The position numbers were made by a program, and so were the translations under genes. The notes beneath the pieces were generated by a model. It ran no database searches, was not told where the DNA came from, and saw only the letters and a list, made by a program, of their open reading frames with translations. A stretch of DNA of 64,000 bases from Formosa undariae (GTDB lineage: Bacteria > Bacteroidota > Bacteroidia > Flavobacteriales > Flavobacteriaceae), in NCBI RefSeq assembly GCF_042427615.1, contig NZ_JBHMEZ010000001.1, forward strand, positions 682,001 through 746,000, read 5' to 3'. Numbering within the stretch: the first letter of the stretch is position 1; every line of letters begins with the position of its first letter. Below are positions 1-9,173 of this stretch, in pieces.

Positions 1-231
1 GGAATCCCAGCGGACATATAGCGGGTGTTCTTCTGAATTCCAAAAGTTAAAATCACCAATTACCGAGACAGATTTTGCGCTAGGAGCCCAAACTGAAAAG
101 TAAGTTCCTTTTTCACCTTCACAGGTAACAATATGCGATCCGAATTTTTCGAATAGATTGTAATGTTTTCCTGATTTGAATAGGTTTATGTCAAAATCAG
201 TAAATAAGCTAAAAGGTTTAACCTTTGTCAT
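1..231 (-). CDS. glgB: 1,4-alpha-glucan branching enzyme, N-terminal part (window edge)
   Basis: Reading the minus strand from an ATG at 231 gives 77 open codons that run off the left edge. The visible part contains GTYFSVWAPSAKSVSVIGDF followed by NFWN, the signature of the N-terminal CBM48/E-set beta-sandwich of glycogen branching enzymes. The enzyme makes alpha-1,6 branches in glycogen. The catalytic GH13 barrel is outside the window, so the assignment rests on the N-terminal domain and on position: it lies 59 bases downstream of glgC on the same strand, after glgA. Completeness of the gene cannot be judged. Confidence 0.85.
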   Translation of the reverse strand, partial: MTKVKPFSLFTDFDINLFKSGKHYNLFEKFGSHIVTCEGEKGTYFSVWAPSAKSVSVIGDFNFWNSEEHPLYVRWDS

Positions 232-290
232 AGTAGTATGTTGTAAATCGCTTCAACATTAATTGAAGTAAAAAATATAATTAAAAGCAA

Positions 291-1556
291 TTAAAGTACA
301 AATCCTGATGGAATAATAGCTCCTTTTTTAATAACTACAATACCATCTCTAATTACATAAAGATCGGTTTCTGTATCTTCTAAATGTTTTCCTCCGTTAA
401 TAGTTACGTCGTCTCCAATTTTACTATTTTTATCGATAATAGCATTGTTAATAACACAACGCTCACCGATACCAACAAGTATTTGAATGTGATTTTTCTC
501 TATTTCTTCAAGAGTTTCATAATAATCAGATCCCATAATATAGGCGTTGGTTATTACGGTATCTTTTCCAATACGAGCACGAATACCAATTACAGATTTT
601 TCAATTTTTGAAGCCTGAATAATACAGCCTTCAGCAATTACGGCTTCGTTTAATGTTGTTCCTGCCAGTTTTGTAGTTGGAAGTATTCTTGCACGGGTAT
701 AAATACGTTGATCTTTGTCGTATAAATTGAATTTAGGAATATCGTCGGTTAACCCAATATTTGCTTCAAAGAAAGATTCTATTGTTCCGATATCAGTCCA
801 ATAACCTTCATATTGATAACTATATACAGGACGTTTACCAATAGCTTGCGGTATAATTTCTTTACCAAAATCGTTAGTAGATGGGTCGTTCATTAAATCG
901 ACTAACAATTGTTTATTGAATACATAAATACCCATAGACGCTAAATAATGACGTCCTTCACCTTTCATTTCATCGCTTACTTCAGATTCCCAACCTTTAA
1001 TTAATTCACTGTTAGGTTTTTCTATAAATGAAGAGATCATACTGTTTTCATCGGTTTTTAAAATTCCGAATGATGTTCCGTCTTTAGCATTTACAGGATA
1101 AGTAGCGACACTAATTTCGGCACCGCTTTCAATATGCTTTTCAATCATTTCATTAAAATCCATTTGATATAGCTGATCTCCAGAAAGGATTAAAGCGTAT
1201 TCGAAATCGTTTCTTAAGAAATGATGCATACTTTGTCTTACCGCATCTGCAGTACCTTGAAACCAATTACTATTGGTCATCGTTTGTTCGGCAGCCAATA
1301 CTTCTACAAAGGCTGAACTAAAAAAACTAAAGTGATACGTATCTTTAATGTGTTTATTTAAAGACGCAGAATTAAACTGTGTAAGTACAAACATACGTTT
1401 GATGTCTGAGTTAATACAGTTTGAAATGGGAATATCAACTAAGCGGTATTTTCCTGCAATAGGAACAGCTGGTTTAGATCTGTCTTCTGTTAAAGGGTAG
1501 AGTCTTGAACCTTGACCTCCACCTAAAATTATTGATAATACTTTGTTGTTCATCAT
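291..1556 (-). CDS. glgC: glucose-1-phosphate adenylyltransferase
   Basis: This 421-residue protein makes ADP-glucose from glucose-1-phosphate and ATP, the committed step of glycogen synthesis. The N-terminal nucleotidyltransferase fold begins with LGGGQGSRLYPLTEDRSKPA (residues 11-30), followed by the AGKYRLVDIPISNCINS substrate-loop region. The C-terminal third looks like the left-handed beta-helix with hexapeptide-like repeats (around residues 300-410). Length is usual for the family. The start overlaps the glgA stop by 4 bases (ATGA), so the two are probably translationally coupled in a glgA-glgC-glgB operon. Recognition is firm; allosteric properties cannot be read from the sequence. Confidence 0.96.
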   Translation of the reverse strand: MMNNKVLSIILGGGQGSRLYPLTEDRSKPAVPIAGKYRLVDIPISNCINSDIKRMFVLTQFNSASLNKHIKDTYHFSFFSSAFVEVLAAEQTMTNSNWFQGTADAVRQSMHHFLRNDFEYALILSGDQLYQMDFNEMIEKHIESGAEISVATYPVNAKDGTSFGILKTDENSMISSFIEKPNSELIKGWESEVSDEMKGEGRHYLASMGIYVFNKQLLVDLMNDPSTNDFGKEIIPQAIGKRPVYSYQYEGYWTDIGTIESFFEANIGLTDDIPKFNLYDKDQRIYTRARILPTTKLAGTTLNEAVIAEGCIIQASKIEKSVIGIRARIGKDTVITNAYIMGSDYYETLEEIEKNHIQILVGIGERCVINNAIIDKNSKIGDDVTINGGKHLEDTETDLYVIRDGIVVIKKGAIIPSGFVL

Positions 1557-2962
1557 AAAAAAGGATTTAATGAGTTATAGACGTTTATATATGATTTAGC
1601 TGAGGCATGCCAAGAATGGTCTATAGACATAATATCAGATCTAGTTAGTTTAAATTTATCGGTATAGTAGAAGGCGTTGGCACGTTCTATGGCTTCACAG
1701 ACTTCTGAAACGGTTACATTATTATGACAAATTCCAAAGCCACCATCAAAAATGTCTTCTACCGTGTCTTTTAGTCCACCTACACTATTTACCACAGGAA
1801 TGGTACCGTATTTTAGAGAATACATTTGGTTTAGACCACAAGGCTCTACACGGGATGGCATTAATAGAAAATCTGCACCAGCATAAATAATATGCGAGAG
1901 TTTCTCGTCGTAACCTATAAAAGCATTGTATTTGTTACCAAATTTTGTTTTAAGGTTTCTGAGTTCATTTTCTGTATGTTTTTCACCAGAACCTAGTAAT
2001 AATATAGAGATGTCGTTTCCAAATAAGGATTCTGAAAATATTTTAGGAAATAAATCGGCTCCTTTTTGTTCTACCAAACGGCCAATAAAAGCAAAAAGAG
2101 GTCTGTTAACATCTAAATTAAATTCCTTACAAAGCCATTCTTTATTAGCTTGTTTGCCTTGTTCTATGGTGTCTTGAGTATAATTTTCAATTATTAAAGG
2201 ATCGGTTTCTGTGTTCCAGACTTCGGTATCAATTCCATTTAAAATACCAATACATTTAGCATGTTCGTCACTTAATAATTTCTCTAGTCCATTGGCATTT
2301 TCCTTTAACTCGTCCATGTAGCTTGGAGATACCGTAGAAACAATCCAAGAACATTTTATTGCAGAAGCTAGCGGATTAATAAGATGGTTCCAATCTAGTA
2401 AACCAACGCGACTGAATTTAAATTCAGGAATTAGATATACTAAATCGTGAGAAAACGCACCTTGATATTGAGCATTATGAATTGTAAATGCTACGGGTAT
2501 TTTTCGCAACATAGAATATCTATACGATTCTTGAGCCATAAACGGAATAAGACCTGTATGGTGATCGTGGCAATGTATGACGTCTGGTAATGTTTCGCCC
2601 TGAGCAATCCAATCTAAAGCCGCTATTTGGAAGGCTAAAAACCGTTCTGTATCATCAGATGTGTACACAAAATCGGAATACAAAAGTTCCGGAACATCGA
2701 CAAAGTAAATGTCGAAACCCAAGTTATTATCTACTAAGGTTAAAATTCTAAAATCATAATCTGTTTCGCCCATAAGAATGGTATCGTTATATACAGGCTT
2801 AAACTTATGTGTTTTAGTGAATTTGTTATTGTAGAAAGGCATGACAACTTGAGCCGTAGCCCCAAGTTCATTTTGGTATTTTGGTAGCGCACCTAATACA
2901 TCTGCTAAACCTCCGATTTTAGCAATTGGATAACATTCGGCACTTAGATGAGTGATAATCAT
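1553..2962 (-). CDS. glgA: glycogen synthase (ADP-glucose)
   Basis: A GT5 glycogen synthase of 469 residues that extends alpha-1,4-glucan from ADP-glucose. The N-terminus carries the family ADP-glucose-binding motif KIGGLADVLGALPK (about residues 15-28). The C-terminal Rossmann half shows FAFIGRLVEQKGADL and MPSRVEPCGLNQMYSLKYGT, the latter holding the retaining-GT nucleotide-sugar site. It is the first gene of the minus-strand glg cluster and overlaps glgC by 4 bases. The upstream 245-bp gap holds the lepA terminator and leaves room for a promoter, but I see no perfect TAnnTTTG box; TAAATTTA at 2986-2993 is the nearest match. Confidence 0.96.
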   Translation of the reverse strand: MIITHLSAECYPIAKIGGLADVLGALPKYQNELGATAQVVMPFYNNKFTKTHKFKPVYNDTILMGETDYDFRILTLVDNNLGFDIYFVDVPELLYSDFVYTSDDTERFLAFQIAALDWIAQGETLPDVIHCHDHHTGLIPFMAQESYRYSMLRKIPVAFTIHNAQYQGAFSHDLVYLIPEFKFSRVGLLDWNHLINPLASAIKCSWIVSTVSPSYMDELKENANGLEKLLSDEHAKCIGILNGIDTEVWNTETDPLIIENYTQDTIEQGKQANKEWLCKEFNLDVNRPLFAFIGRLVEQKGADLFPKIFSESLFGNDISILLLGSGEKHTENELRNLKTKFGNKYNAFIGYDEKLSHIIYAGADFLLMPSRVEPCGLNQMYSLKYGTIPVVNSVGGLKDTVEDIFDGGFGICHNNVTVSEVCEAIERANAFYYTDKFKLTRSDIMSIDHSWHASAKSYINVYNSLNPFL

Positions 2963-3149
2963 AGTCTATAAAATGGCATTTGTCCCTAAATTTAAAAATA
3001 TTAATTGAATCCGTTATTACGATTTAAATCTATTATTGAAAAAATAATTATTAAAAATAGTTTTATCTCAATTCGAAATTAGATTTATCTGTTTTTCTGG
3101 GGATGGCTGGGCGGTTTGTTCTGTATTTTACTGGAAATTAATTTATAGC

Positions 3150-3181
3150 AAAAAAAAAAGACTGCCTTTTCAGACAGTCTT
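3150..3181 (-). terminator. intrinsic terminator of lepA
   Basis: On the minus strand a 10-bp stem (AAGACTGTCT / AGGCAGTCTT, one U.G wobble) closes a GAAA tetraloop and is followed by a run of at least eight T. It lies 25 bases after the lepA stop and before glgA, separating the two units. Confidence 0.85.
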
Positions 3182-3206
3182 CTTATATAATTATATTGTA
3201 ATTTTA

Positions 3207-5003
3207 TTAGTCGTTTAGTTTTAAAACGGCCATAAATGCTTGTTGAGGTATTTCTACATTTCCAACTTGACGCATACGTTTTTTACCTTTTTTCTGCTTT
3301 TCTAAAAGTTTACGTTTTCTAGAAATATCTCCTCCATAACATTTTGCAGTTACATCTTTACGTAAGGCTTTAATGGTTTCTCTAGAAATAATTTTAGCAC
3401 CAACAGCGGCCTGAATAGGAATATCGAATTGCTGACGAGGAATTAACTCCTTCAACTTTTCGCACATTTTCTTTCCTATATTTTGTGCGTTATCTGCGTG
3501 AATTAATGCAGAAAGTGCATCTACAGGTTGTGCATTTAACAAAATGTCAAGTCTTACTAATTTAGACGTCTTCATACCAATTGGATGGTAATCGAAAGAG
3601 GCATATCCTTTAGAGACTGTTTTTAAACGATCGTAAAAATCGAATACAATTTCAGCTAAAGGCATATCGAACGTTAATTCTACACGCTCAGGTGTTAAAT
3701 AGGTCTGATTTAAAATCATACCTCGTTTTTCAATACAAAGTGACATTACATTTCCTACGAAATCTGCTTTTGTAATGATGGTTGCTTTAATATATGGTTC
3801 TTCAACTCTGTTTACTGTTGAAGGATCTGGTAAATCTGAAGGGTTATTTACAATAAACGGGACATCCGGGTTTTTGTTTGTAAAGGCGTTGTAAGATACA
3901 TTGGGTACTGTAGTAATCACAGTCATATCGAACTCACGCTCTAAACGTTCCTGAATAATTTCCATGTGCAGCATTCCTAAGAATCCACAACGGAATCCAA
4001 AACCTAAAGCGGCAGAACTTTCTGGAAAGAAAACTAAAGATGCATCATTAAGTTGCAACTTTTCCATAGAGTTACGTAACTCTTCGTAATCTTCTGTATC
4101 TACAGGATAAATACCTGCGAATACCATTGGTTTTACGTCTTCGAAACCTTCAACTATATTTGTTGTTGGGTTGTCGAAATCTGTAATTGTATCTCCTACT
4201 TTTACTTCTTTTGCTGTTTTAATCCCTGTAATAAGATATCCAACATCTCCAGCTTTAACGCTTTTCTTTGCGACTTGTGTTAGTTTTAAAGTTCCAACTT
4301 CGTCGGCAAAATATTCTTTACCTGTAGCGACAAATTTAATTTTTTGTCCTTTTCTAATTTCACCATTAAAAACTCTAAAATAGGTTTCAATACCTCTAAA
4401 TGTATTGTAAACCGAGTCGAAAATTAAAGCTTGAAGTGGTTCGTCTACATTCCCTTTTGGTGCAGGAATACGTTCTATTACAGCTTCTAGAATTTTATCT
4501 ACACCAAAACCTGTTTTTCCACTAGCATGAATAACATCTTCTGGCTTACAACCTAAAAGCTCAACGATATCGTCTGTTACTTCTTCGGGGTTGGCACTAG
4601 GTAAATCTACTTTATTAAGAATAGGAATAATTTCCAAGTCATTTTCTAAAGCTAAGTATAAATTAGAAATTGTTTGCGCTTGAATACTTTGTGCAGCATC
4701 TACAATTAAAAGAGCACCTTCACAAGCAGCGATAGAACGTGATACTTCGTAAGAGAAGTCAACGTGACCAGGAGTATCAATAAGGTTTAAAACATATTGT
4801 TCTCCTTTATAAACAAAATCCATTTGGATGGCGTGCGATTTAATGGTAATACCACGCTCGCGCTCCAAATCCATAGTGTCTAGTAGCTGATTTTGTTTTT
4901 CACGTTCGGTAACCGAACCTGTGTAATCTAATAAACGATCGGCTAAAGTACTTTTACCGTGATCGATGTGTGCAATGATGCAAAAATTTCTGATGTTCTT
5001 CAT
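3207..5003 (-). CDS. lepA: elongation factor 4 (back-translocating GTPase)
   Basis: A 598-residue translational GTPase. The G1 motif AHIDHGKSTL, the G3 motif DTPGHVDFSYEV and the G4 motif NKVDLPS are all present in the first 140 residues. The C-terminal region (ALRKDVTAKCYGGDISRKRK, then LLEKQKKGKKRM) is the LepA-specific domain that separates it from EF-G and BipA. Length is exactly typical. It is a single-gene unit with a candidate promoter box at 5032-5039 and a strong terminator at 3150-3181. LepA remodels stalled or mis-translocated ribosomes and assists 30S assembly; that role is family knowledge. Confidence 0.98.
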   Translation of the reverse strand: MKNIRNFCIIAHIDHGKSTLADRLLDYTGSVTEREKQNQLLDTMDLERERGITIKSHAIQMDFVYKGEQYVLNLIDTPGHVDFSYEVSRSIAACEGALLIVDAAQSIQAQTISNLYLALENDLEIIPILNKVDLPSANPEEVTDDIVELLGCKPEDVIHASGKTGFGVDKILEAVIERIPAPKGNVDEPLQALIFDSVYNTFRGIETYFRVFNGEIRKGQKIKFVATGKEYFADEVGTLKLTQVAKKSVKAGDVGYLITGIKTAKEVKVGDTITDFDNPTTNIVEGFEDVKPMVFAGIYPVDTEDYEELRNSMEKLQLNDASLVFFPESSAALGFGFRCGFLGMLHMEIIQERLEREFDMTVITTVPNVSYNAFTNKNPDVPFIVNNPSDLPDPSTVNRVEEPYIKATIITKADFVGNVMSLCIEKRGMILNQTYLTPERVELTFDMPLAEIVFDFYDRLKTVSKGYASFDYHPIGMKTSKLVRLDILLNAQPVDALSALIHADNAQNIGKKMCEKLKELIPRQQFDIPIQAAVGAKIISRETIKALRKDVTAKCYGGDISRKRKLLEKQKKGKKRMRQVGNVEIPQQAFMAVLKLND

Positions 5004-5031
5004 AAAGAAAAATATACCTGGCTTTAATCTG

Positions 5032-5039
5032 CAAATATA
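5032..5039 (-). promoter_or_regulatory. candidate -7 box for lepA
   Basis: Minus-strand TATATTTG matches the Bacteroidota sigma-A -7 consensus TAnnTTTG and lies about 29 bases upstream of the lepA start. A TTG lies 15 bases further upstream, a slightly short spacing for the -33 element. Confidence 0.5.
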
Positions 5040-5143
5040 GGTGATTTACATTAGCAATTTTGTTTTTTTAAAAAGTAGTTTTTGTGGGAAAAATATTTCT
5101 TAAATAAAAAGGTTTTCCGTAAATATATTAAATTCAATTAACC

Positions 5144-5151
5144 TAAATTTG
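5144..5151 (+). promoter_or_regulatory. candidate -7 box for the 5171 receptor gene
   Basis: TAAATTTG matches TAnnTTTG and lies 19 bases before the start codon, giving a leader of roughly a dozen bases. No clear -33 TTG at the usual spacing. Confidence 0.45.
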
Positions 5152-5170
5152 TAGGTATCAACTTCAATAT

Positions 5171-7579
5171 ATGTACATTAAGTTAATGTTTCTTACTTTT
5201 TTATGCTCTTCTGCATGTTTTTCTCAAGACATTCAGGTTTCGGGGTTCATAAAAAATGCACAAAACTTACCTATCGATTTTGCTAATGTAATTCTTACAA
5301 ATACAGACGATGCTACTATTGTGCATGGTGCTACTAGTCAGGACGATGGGCATTATGTTTTGAAAAATGTTGCTCTTGGATCCTACATTTTGGAGATTAG
5401 TTTTATAGGATATACAACTTATAAATACAATTTAAAGGTTGATGGTGACACGAAATTAGACCTCGTCGTTTTGCAAGAATCTACAGAAGAATTAGATACT
5501 ATAAATATTATAGCCAAGAAGCCCACATTTAAAAAACAGTCCGATCGTATAATTTTTAATATAGAAAAAACCTCACTAACTGAAGGAAGTGTTATGGATG
5601 TGCTAAAAAGCACACCTGGTATTTTAGTGATGAATGATGAAATTAGCGTTAGAAACAGTTCTAATATTATTTATTTAATAAATAATAAAAGGGTGCATTT
5701 AACGGGAGAAGATTTACAACAGTTATTAGCCGGAACAGATGCGTCTCATGTAGAATCTGTCGAGGTGGTTACTAATCCGTCGGCAAAGTACGATGCAGAA
5801 GGGGCTGCTGTGATTAATATAAATATGAGTAAAAATTTAATTACAGGTTATAATGGTAGTCTGTATGCGAATTATACTCAAGGTATTTATCCGAGATTTA
5901 ATGCAGGAATGAATCATTTTTATAAAACGAAAAAACTAGACATTTTTGCAAATTATTCTTACGGAGAAAGTGAATTAGAGATATATAATAGGAGCGACGT
6001 TAATTTTATCGAAGACAATACCATCGTAGGAACCTGGCGCAGTGAAAATGATAGAAATACAAAATCAAAATCTCATAATGCAAATGCTAATGTAGATTAT
6101 GCTTTTAATAGTGCCAATGTATTATCCTTCTCGACCAATGTAAATGTAACACCTTATTGGAAGCGTGAGGGATATATGGAAACGGAAGCTGTAGATTCTT
6201 CATTTAGTTCTATGAACAATATGGACGATTCTAAAGTTAATGTCGCAGCCAATTTAAATTACGTAAACACATCTAAATCGGGAGATGTCTTTTCTGTAAA
6301 TTTGCATCATACCAATTATGATTACGATAGATATCAGGATATAAATTCAATGTATTTTGATGAGAATGATCAATTCTCAAGACAAAATATTTTTAATTCA
6401 ATGTCCGATCAAAACACAAAAATATTTTCTGCACAGGCAGACTATAGTATGAGTTTAGAGCATGATATAGATTTTGACTTTGGAATAAAATCCTCGTTAA
6501 TAGATTCTAAAAGTAGCTTAGATCAATATTATTTGAAAGATAATAAGTATTGGAACGATGATGAAAATAGCGGTGTTTTTGATTATAACGAAATGAATTA
6601 CGCAGGATATATTAGTATGTCTAAAGCTTGGGAAACGTGGCAAGTATCTGCTGGATTACGAGGAGAATATACCGATATCGAAGGAAAGGTAAGCAGTACG
6701 AATAACAGTAATAGTTTTGACTATTTTAAATTATTTCCAACCTTTAATGTTTCTAAAGAATTTAATGAAAATCATAGTTTGGGACTGTCTTACGGAAAAC
6801 GGATAGAAAGGCCAACGTACTCGTCTTTAAATCCGTTTAAATATTATTTTAACGATTATATTTATCTTCAAGGAAATTCTAATTTACAACCTACAATATC
6901 TCATTTAAGTACGCTGTCTTACACGCTAAAAGGAACCTATACTTTCGAGTTGTATTATCGGTACGAAAAGGATCCGACATCAGAATTAGTTTTCCAAGAT
7001 AATACTAGTAACGAGATTGTTTACAAACCAACGAATATGGAAAAATCGATCGATTATGGATTCGATTTTTTAACTTTTAAACCGATAACAGATTTTTGGT
7101 CTGTCTATTTTGTCAATTCTATTTTTCATACAAGAGACTATTTTAAGGCTGCCCAAAGTGGGAATTCTACAGAATATAACGAAACGTGGTCTGTATATTC
7201 TAATTTCATGAATTTCTTTACCTTTTTAGAAGATCGTAGTTTTAGTGGTGAAATCTCGTTGTTGTATATGGCACCAATGATTAATGGATCGTCTAATGTG
7301 TCTTCAAGAACACAAGTGGATTTGGGGATAAAAAAGAGTTTTAAAAACGGAAAATGGGTCGCTTCGCTTAAAGCCAGTGATATTTTTAGAACAACAGATT
7401 TTACTGTAAAAAACAAGTATTTAAATCAGGATAATCAATATTACGGTCGCTTCGACAATCAATGGTTTCGTGTAGGGCTACGTTATAATTTTGGAAACAC
7501 AAGACTAACTACTAATGAAAAAGAGGATACAGAATTAAATGAACGTAATCGTTTAAATTATGAAAGTTCACATAATTAG
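5171..7579 (+). CDS. outer-membrane beta-barrel receptor (TonB-dependent receptor family, OMP_b-brl_3 type)
   Basis: An 802-residue protein with signal peptide (cleavage near residue 19, CFSQ|DIQV). Residues about 22-105 are a CarboxypepD_reg-like beta-sandwich (IDFANVILTN ... GHYVLKNVALGSYILEISFIGY). A plug-like segment follows around 120-230 (VMDVLKSTPGILVMNDEISV ... VESVEVVTNPSAKYDAEGAA). The remainder is rich in alternating aromatic beta strands and ends in a barrel-like strand, GLRYNFGNTR, then a short polar tail. This architecture is the non-SusC TonB-dependent receptor branch common in Flavobacteriia; no SusD partner is adjacent. Substrate unknown. A shorter relative of its N-terminal domain lies directly downstream. 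Confidence 0.85.
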   Translation: MYIKLMFLTFLCSSACFSQDIQVSGFIKNAQNLPIDFANVILTNTDDATIVHGATSQDDGHYVLKNVALGSYILEISFIGYTTYKYNLKVDGDTKLDLVVLQESTEELDTINIIAKKPTFKKQSDRIIFNIEKTSLTEGSVMDVLKSTPGILVMNDEISVRNSSNIIYLINNKRVHLTGEDLQQLLAGTDASHVESVEVVTNPSAKYDAEGAAVININMSKNLITGYNGSLYANYTQGIYPRFNAGMNHFYKTKKLDIFANYSYGESELEIYNRSDVNFIEDNTIVGTWRSENDRNTKSKSHNANANVDYAFNSANVLSFSTNVNVTPYWKREGYMETEAVDSSFSSMNNMDDSKVNVAANLNYVNTSKSGDVFSVNLHHTNYDYDRYQDINSMYFDENDQFSRQNIFNSMSDQNTKIFSAQADYSMSLEHDIDFDFGIKSSLIDSKSSLDQYYLKDNKYWNDDENSGVFDYNEMNYAGYISMSKAWETWQVSAGLRGEYTDIEGKVSSTNNSNSFDYFKLFPTFNVSKEFNENHSLGLSYGKRIERPTYSSLNPFKYYFNDYIYLQGNSNLQPTISHLSTLSYTLKGTYTFELYYRYEKDPTSELVFQDNTSNEIVYKPTNMEKSIDYGFDFLTFKPITDFWSVYFVNSIFHTRDYFKAAQSGNSTEYNETWSVYSNFMNFFTFLEDRSFSGEISLLYMAPMINGSSNVSSRTQVDLGIKKSFKNGKWVASLKASDIFRTTDFTVKNKYLNQDNQYYGRFDNQWFRVGLRYNFGNTRLTTNEKEDTELNERNRLNYESSHN

Positions 7580-7641
7580 AGATATTCTAATTGATTGACT
7601 TATAATGTTTTTATATCGTCATATTATTTAAATAATTGTGT

Positions 7642-7649
7642 TATTTTTG
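7642..7649 (+). promoter_or_regulatory. candidate -7 box for the 7669 gene
   Basis: TATTTTTG matches TAnnTTTG, 20 bases before the ATG of the 121-residue protein, suggesting the short gene is transcribed on its own. Confidence 0.45.
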
Positions 7650-7668
7650 AACAACCATTTTTTATTTT

Positions 7669-8034
7669 ATGTCTTTAAAACTAACTTATCTAATTCTATT
7701 ATGTTCCTGTTTTTGTTTCGCTCAAGAAAATAAAATTTCTGGTAAGGTTCAGGACAATCATGATTCTCCAATCGCATATGCGAATATAATTTTAGTAAAT
7801 AAGGCAGATGACTCTAAAATATTAGGAACAATAACTAACGATACAGGGTATTTTGTTATAAAAAATATTGAAACTGGAACCTATAATCTAGAAATTAGTT
7901 TTGTAGGTTATTCTAGTTATTCCACAGAGTTAGTAATAGATAAAGTGCTTTTCTTGAATTCTGTTGTTTTAAAAGAAATATCTCCAGAAGAGTTAGAGGT
8001 TATCGAAGTTATTATTGAAGACGTAGATAAATAA
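7669..8034 (+). CDS. stand-alone carboxypeptidase-regulatory-like domain protein (receptor N-terminal remnant)
   Basis: This 121-residue secreted protein (signal peptide through about residue 18, CFCFAQ) consists only of a CarboxypepD_reg-like domain: SPIAYANIILVNKADDSKIL ... GYFVIKNIETGTYNLEISFVGYSSY. It aligns along its whole length with the first ~120 residues of the receptor encoded just upstream, including the shared NIETGTY/NVALGSY and EISF(V/I)GY stretches, and stops where the receptor's plug would begin (EELEVIEVI versus EELDTINII). It may be a decayed tandem duplicate that lost plug and barrel, or a functional periplasmic single-domain protein. Its own -7 box favours expression. No function is assigned. 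Confidence 0.65.
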   Translation: MSLKLTYLILLCSCFCFAQENKISGKVQDNHDSPIAYANIILVNKADDSKILGTITNDTGYFVIKNIETGTYNLEISFVGYSSYSTELVIDKVLFLNSVVLKEISPEELEVIEVIIEDVDK

Positions 8035-8143
8035 AATTATTTATTAAAGTAAAGTCGTCGGATAATTATCCATGCGTAATCTTCCAATTTAAACCCATCA
8101 TCTACAAAACATTAAAGAATTAGTATTTATTCCTCAATTTAAG

Positions 8144-8151
8144 TATTTTTG
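8144..8151 (+). promoter_or_regulatory. candidate -7 box for dusB
   Basis: TATTTTTG matches TAnnTTTG and would start transcription near 8158, upstream of the TTG start at 8171. This fits the TTG as the true start. Confidence 0.45.
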
Positions 8152-8170
8152 CTCACTTAAAAAATAGACT

Positions 8171-9166
8171 TTGGTTAAAATAGATACTATAGAACTTCCC
8201 GATTTTCCTTTGCTTTTAGCACCCATGGAAGATGTTAGCGATCCCCCTTTTCGTGCATTATGTAAAGAACAAGGCGCAGACGTAGTGTATACAGAATTTA
8301 TTTCTAGCGAAGGACTAATTCGTGATGCTGTAAAAAGCACTATGAAGTTGGATATCTATGAAAAAGAGCGTCCGGTTGGTATTCAAATATTTGGAGCCAA
8401 TTTAGAAAGTATGCTTCAAACCGTAGATATTGTCACTGCATCTAAACCAGATATAATAGATATTAATTTTGGATGTCCTGTAAAAAAAGTAGTCTCTAAA
8501 GGCGCTGGAGCGGGGATTTTAAAAGACGTCGACTTAATGGTGAGTTTAACCGCAGCCATGGTAAAACGTACAAATTTACCAATCACTGTAAAAACCCGCT
8601 TAGGTTGGGACCACGATTCTATTCGTATTATGGAAGTTGCCGAACGTTTGCAAGATGTAGGCTGTAAAGCGATTTCTATTCACGGACGTACACGTGCACA
8701 GATGTATAAAGGTGATGCTGATTGGGGGCCAATAGCAGATGTGAAAAATAATCCGAGAATGCATATTCCTGTTTTTGGAAATGGAGATGTAGACACGCCA
8801 GAAAAAGCGATGAAAATGCGAGATGAGTACGGTTTAGATGGCTGTATGATTGGTCGTGCTAGTATTGGAAATCCATGGTTTTTTAAGCAGGTGAAACACT
8901 TTTTTGAAACCGGAGAACATCTTGCTCCAATTACAATTGAAGAGCGTGTAGAAGCCGCTAAGCGTCATTTACAAATGGCAATAGATTGGAAAGGTGAAAT
9001 TTTAGGTGTTTTTGAAACTCGTCGTCACTATACAAATTACTTTAAAGGCATTCCGCATTTTAAAGAATATCGTCAGAAAATGGTAACTAGTGATGCTTCA
9101 AAAGACGTTTTTGATGCCTTCGATTTGGTATTAAAAGATTTTTCTGATTATCAGTTTAAGGAATAA
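8171..9166 (+). CDS. dusB: tRNA-dihydrouridine synthase
   Basis: A 331-residue FMN-dependent TIM-barrel enzyme that reduces specific uridines of tRNA to dihydrouridine. Visible motifs are PLLLAPMEDVSDPPFR near the N-terminus, INFGCPVKKV with the catalytic Cys102, SIHGRTRAQMYKGDADW and MIGRASIGNPW of the phosphate-binding end. The start is TTG at 8171: an in-frame TAG lies two codons upstream and the first in-frame ATG falls inside the conserved APMEDV motif, so the TTG is the only start that preserves the first strand. A -7 box 20 bases upstream agrees. Confidence 0.94.
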   Translation: MVKIDTIELPDFPLLLAPMEDVSDPPFRALCKEQGADVVYTEFISSEGLIRDAVKSTMKLDIYEKERPVGIQIFGANLESMLQTVDIVTASKPDIIDINFGCPVKKVVSKGAGAGILKDVDLMVSLTAAMVKRTNLPITVKTRLGWDHDSIRIMEVAERLQDVGCKAISIHGRTRAQMYKGDADWGPIADVKNNPRMHIPVFGNGDVDTPEKAMKMRDEYGLDGCMIGRASIGNPWFFKQVKHFFETGEHLAPITIEERVEAAKRHLQMAIDWKGEILGVFETRRHYTNYFKGIPHFKEYRQKMVTSDASKDVFDAFDLVLKDFSDYQFKE

Positions 9167-9173
9167 AACGGTT

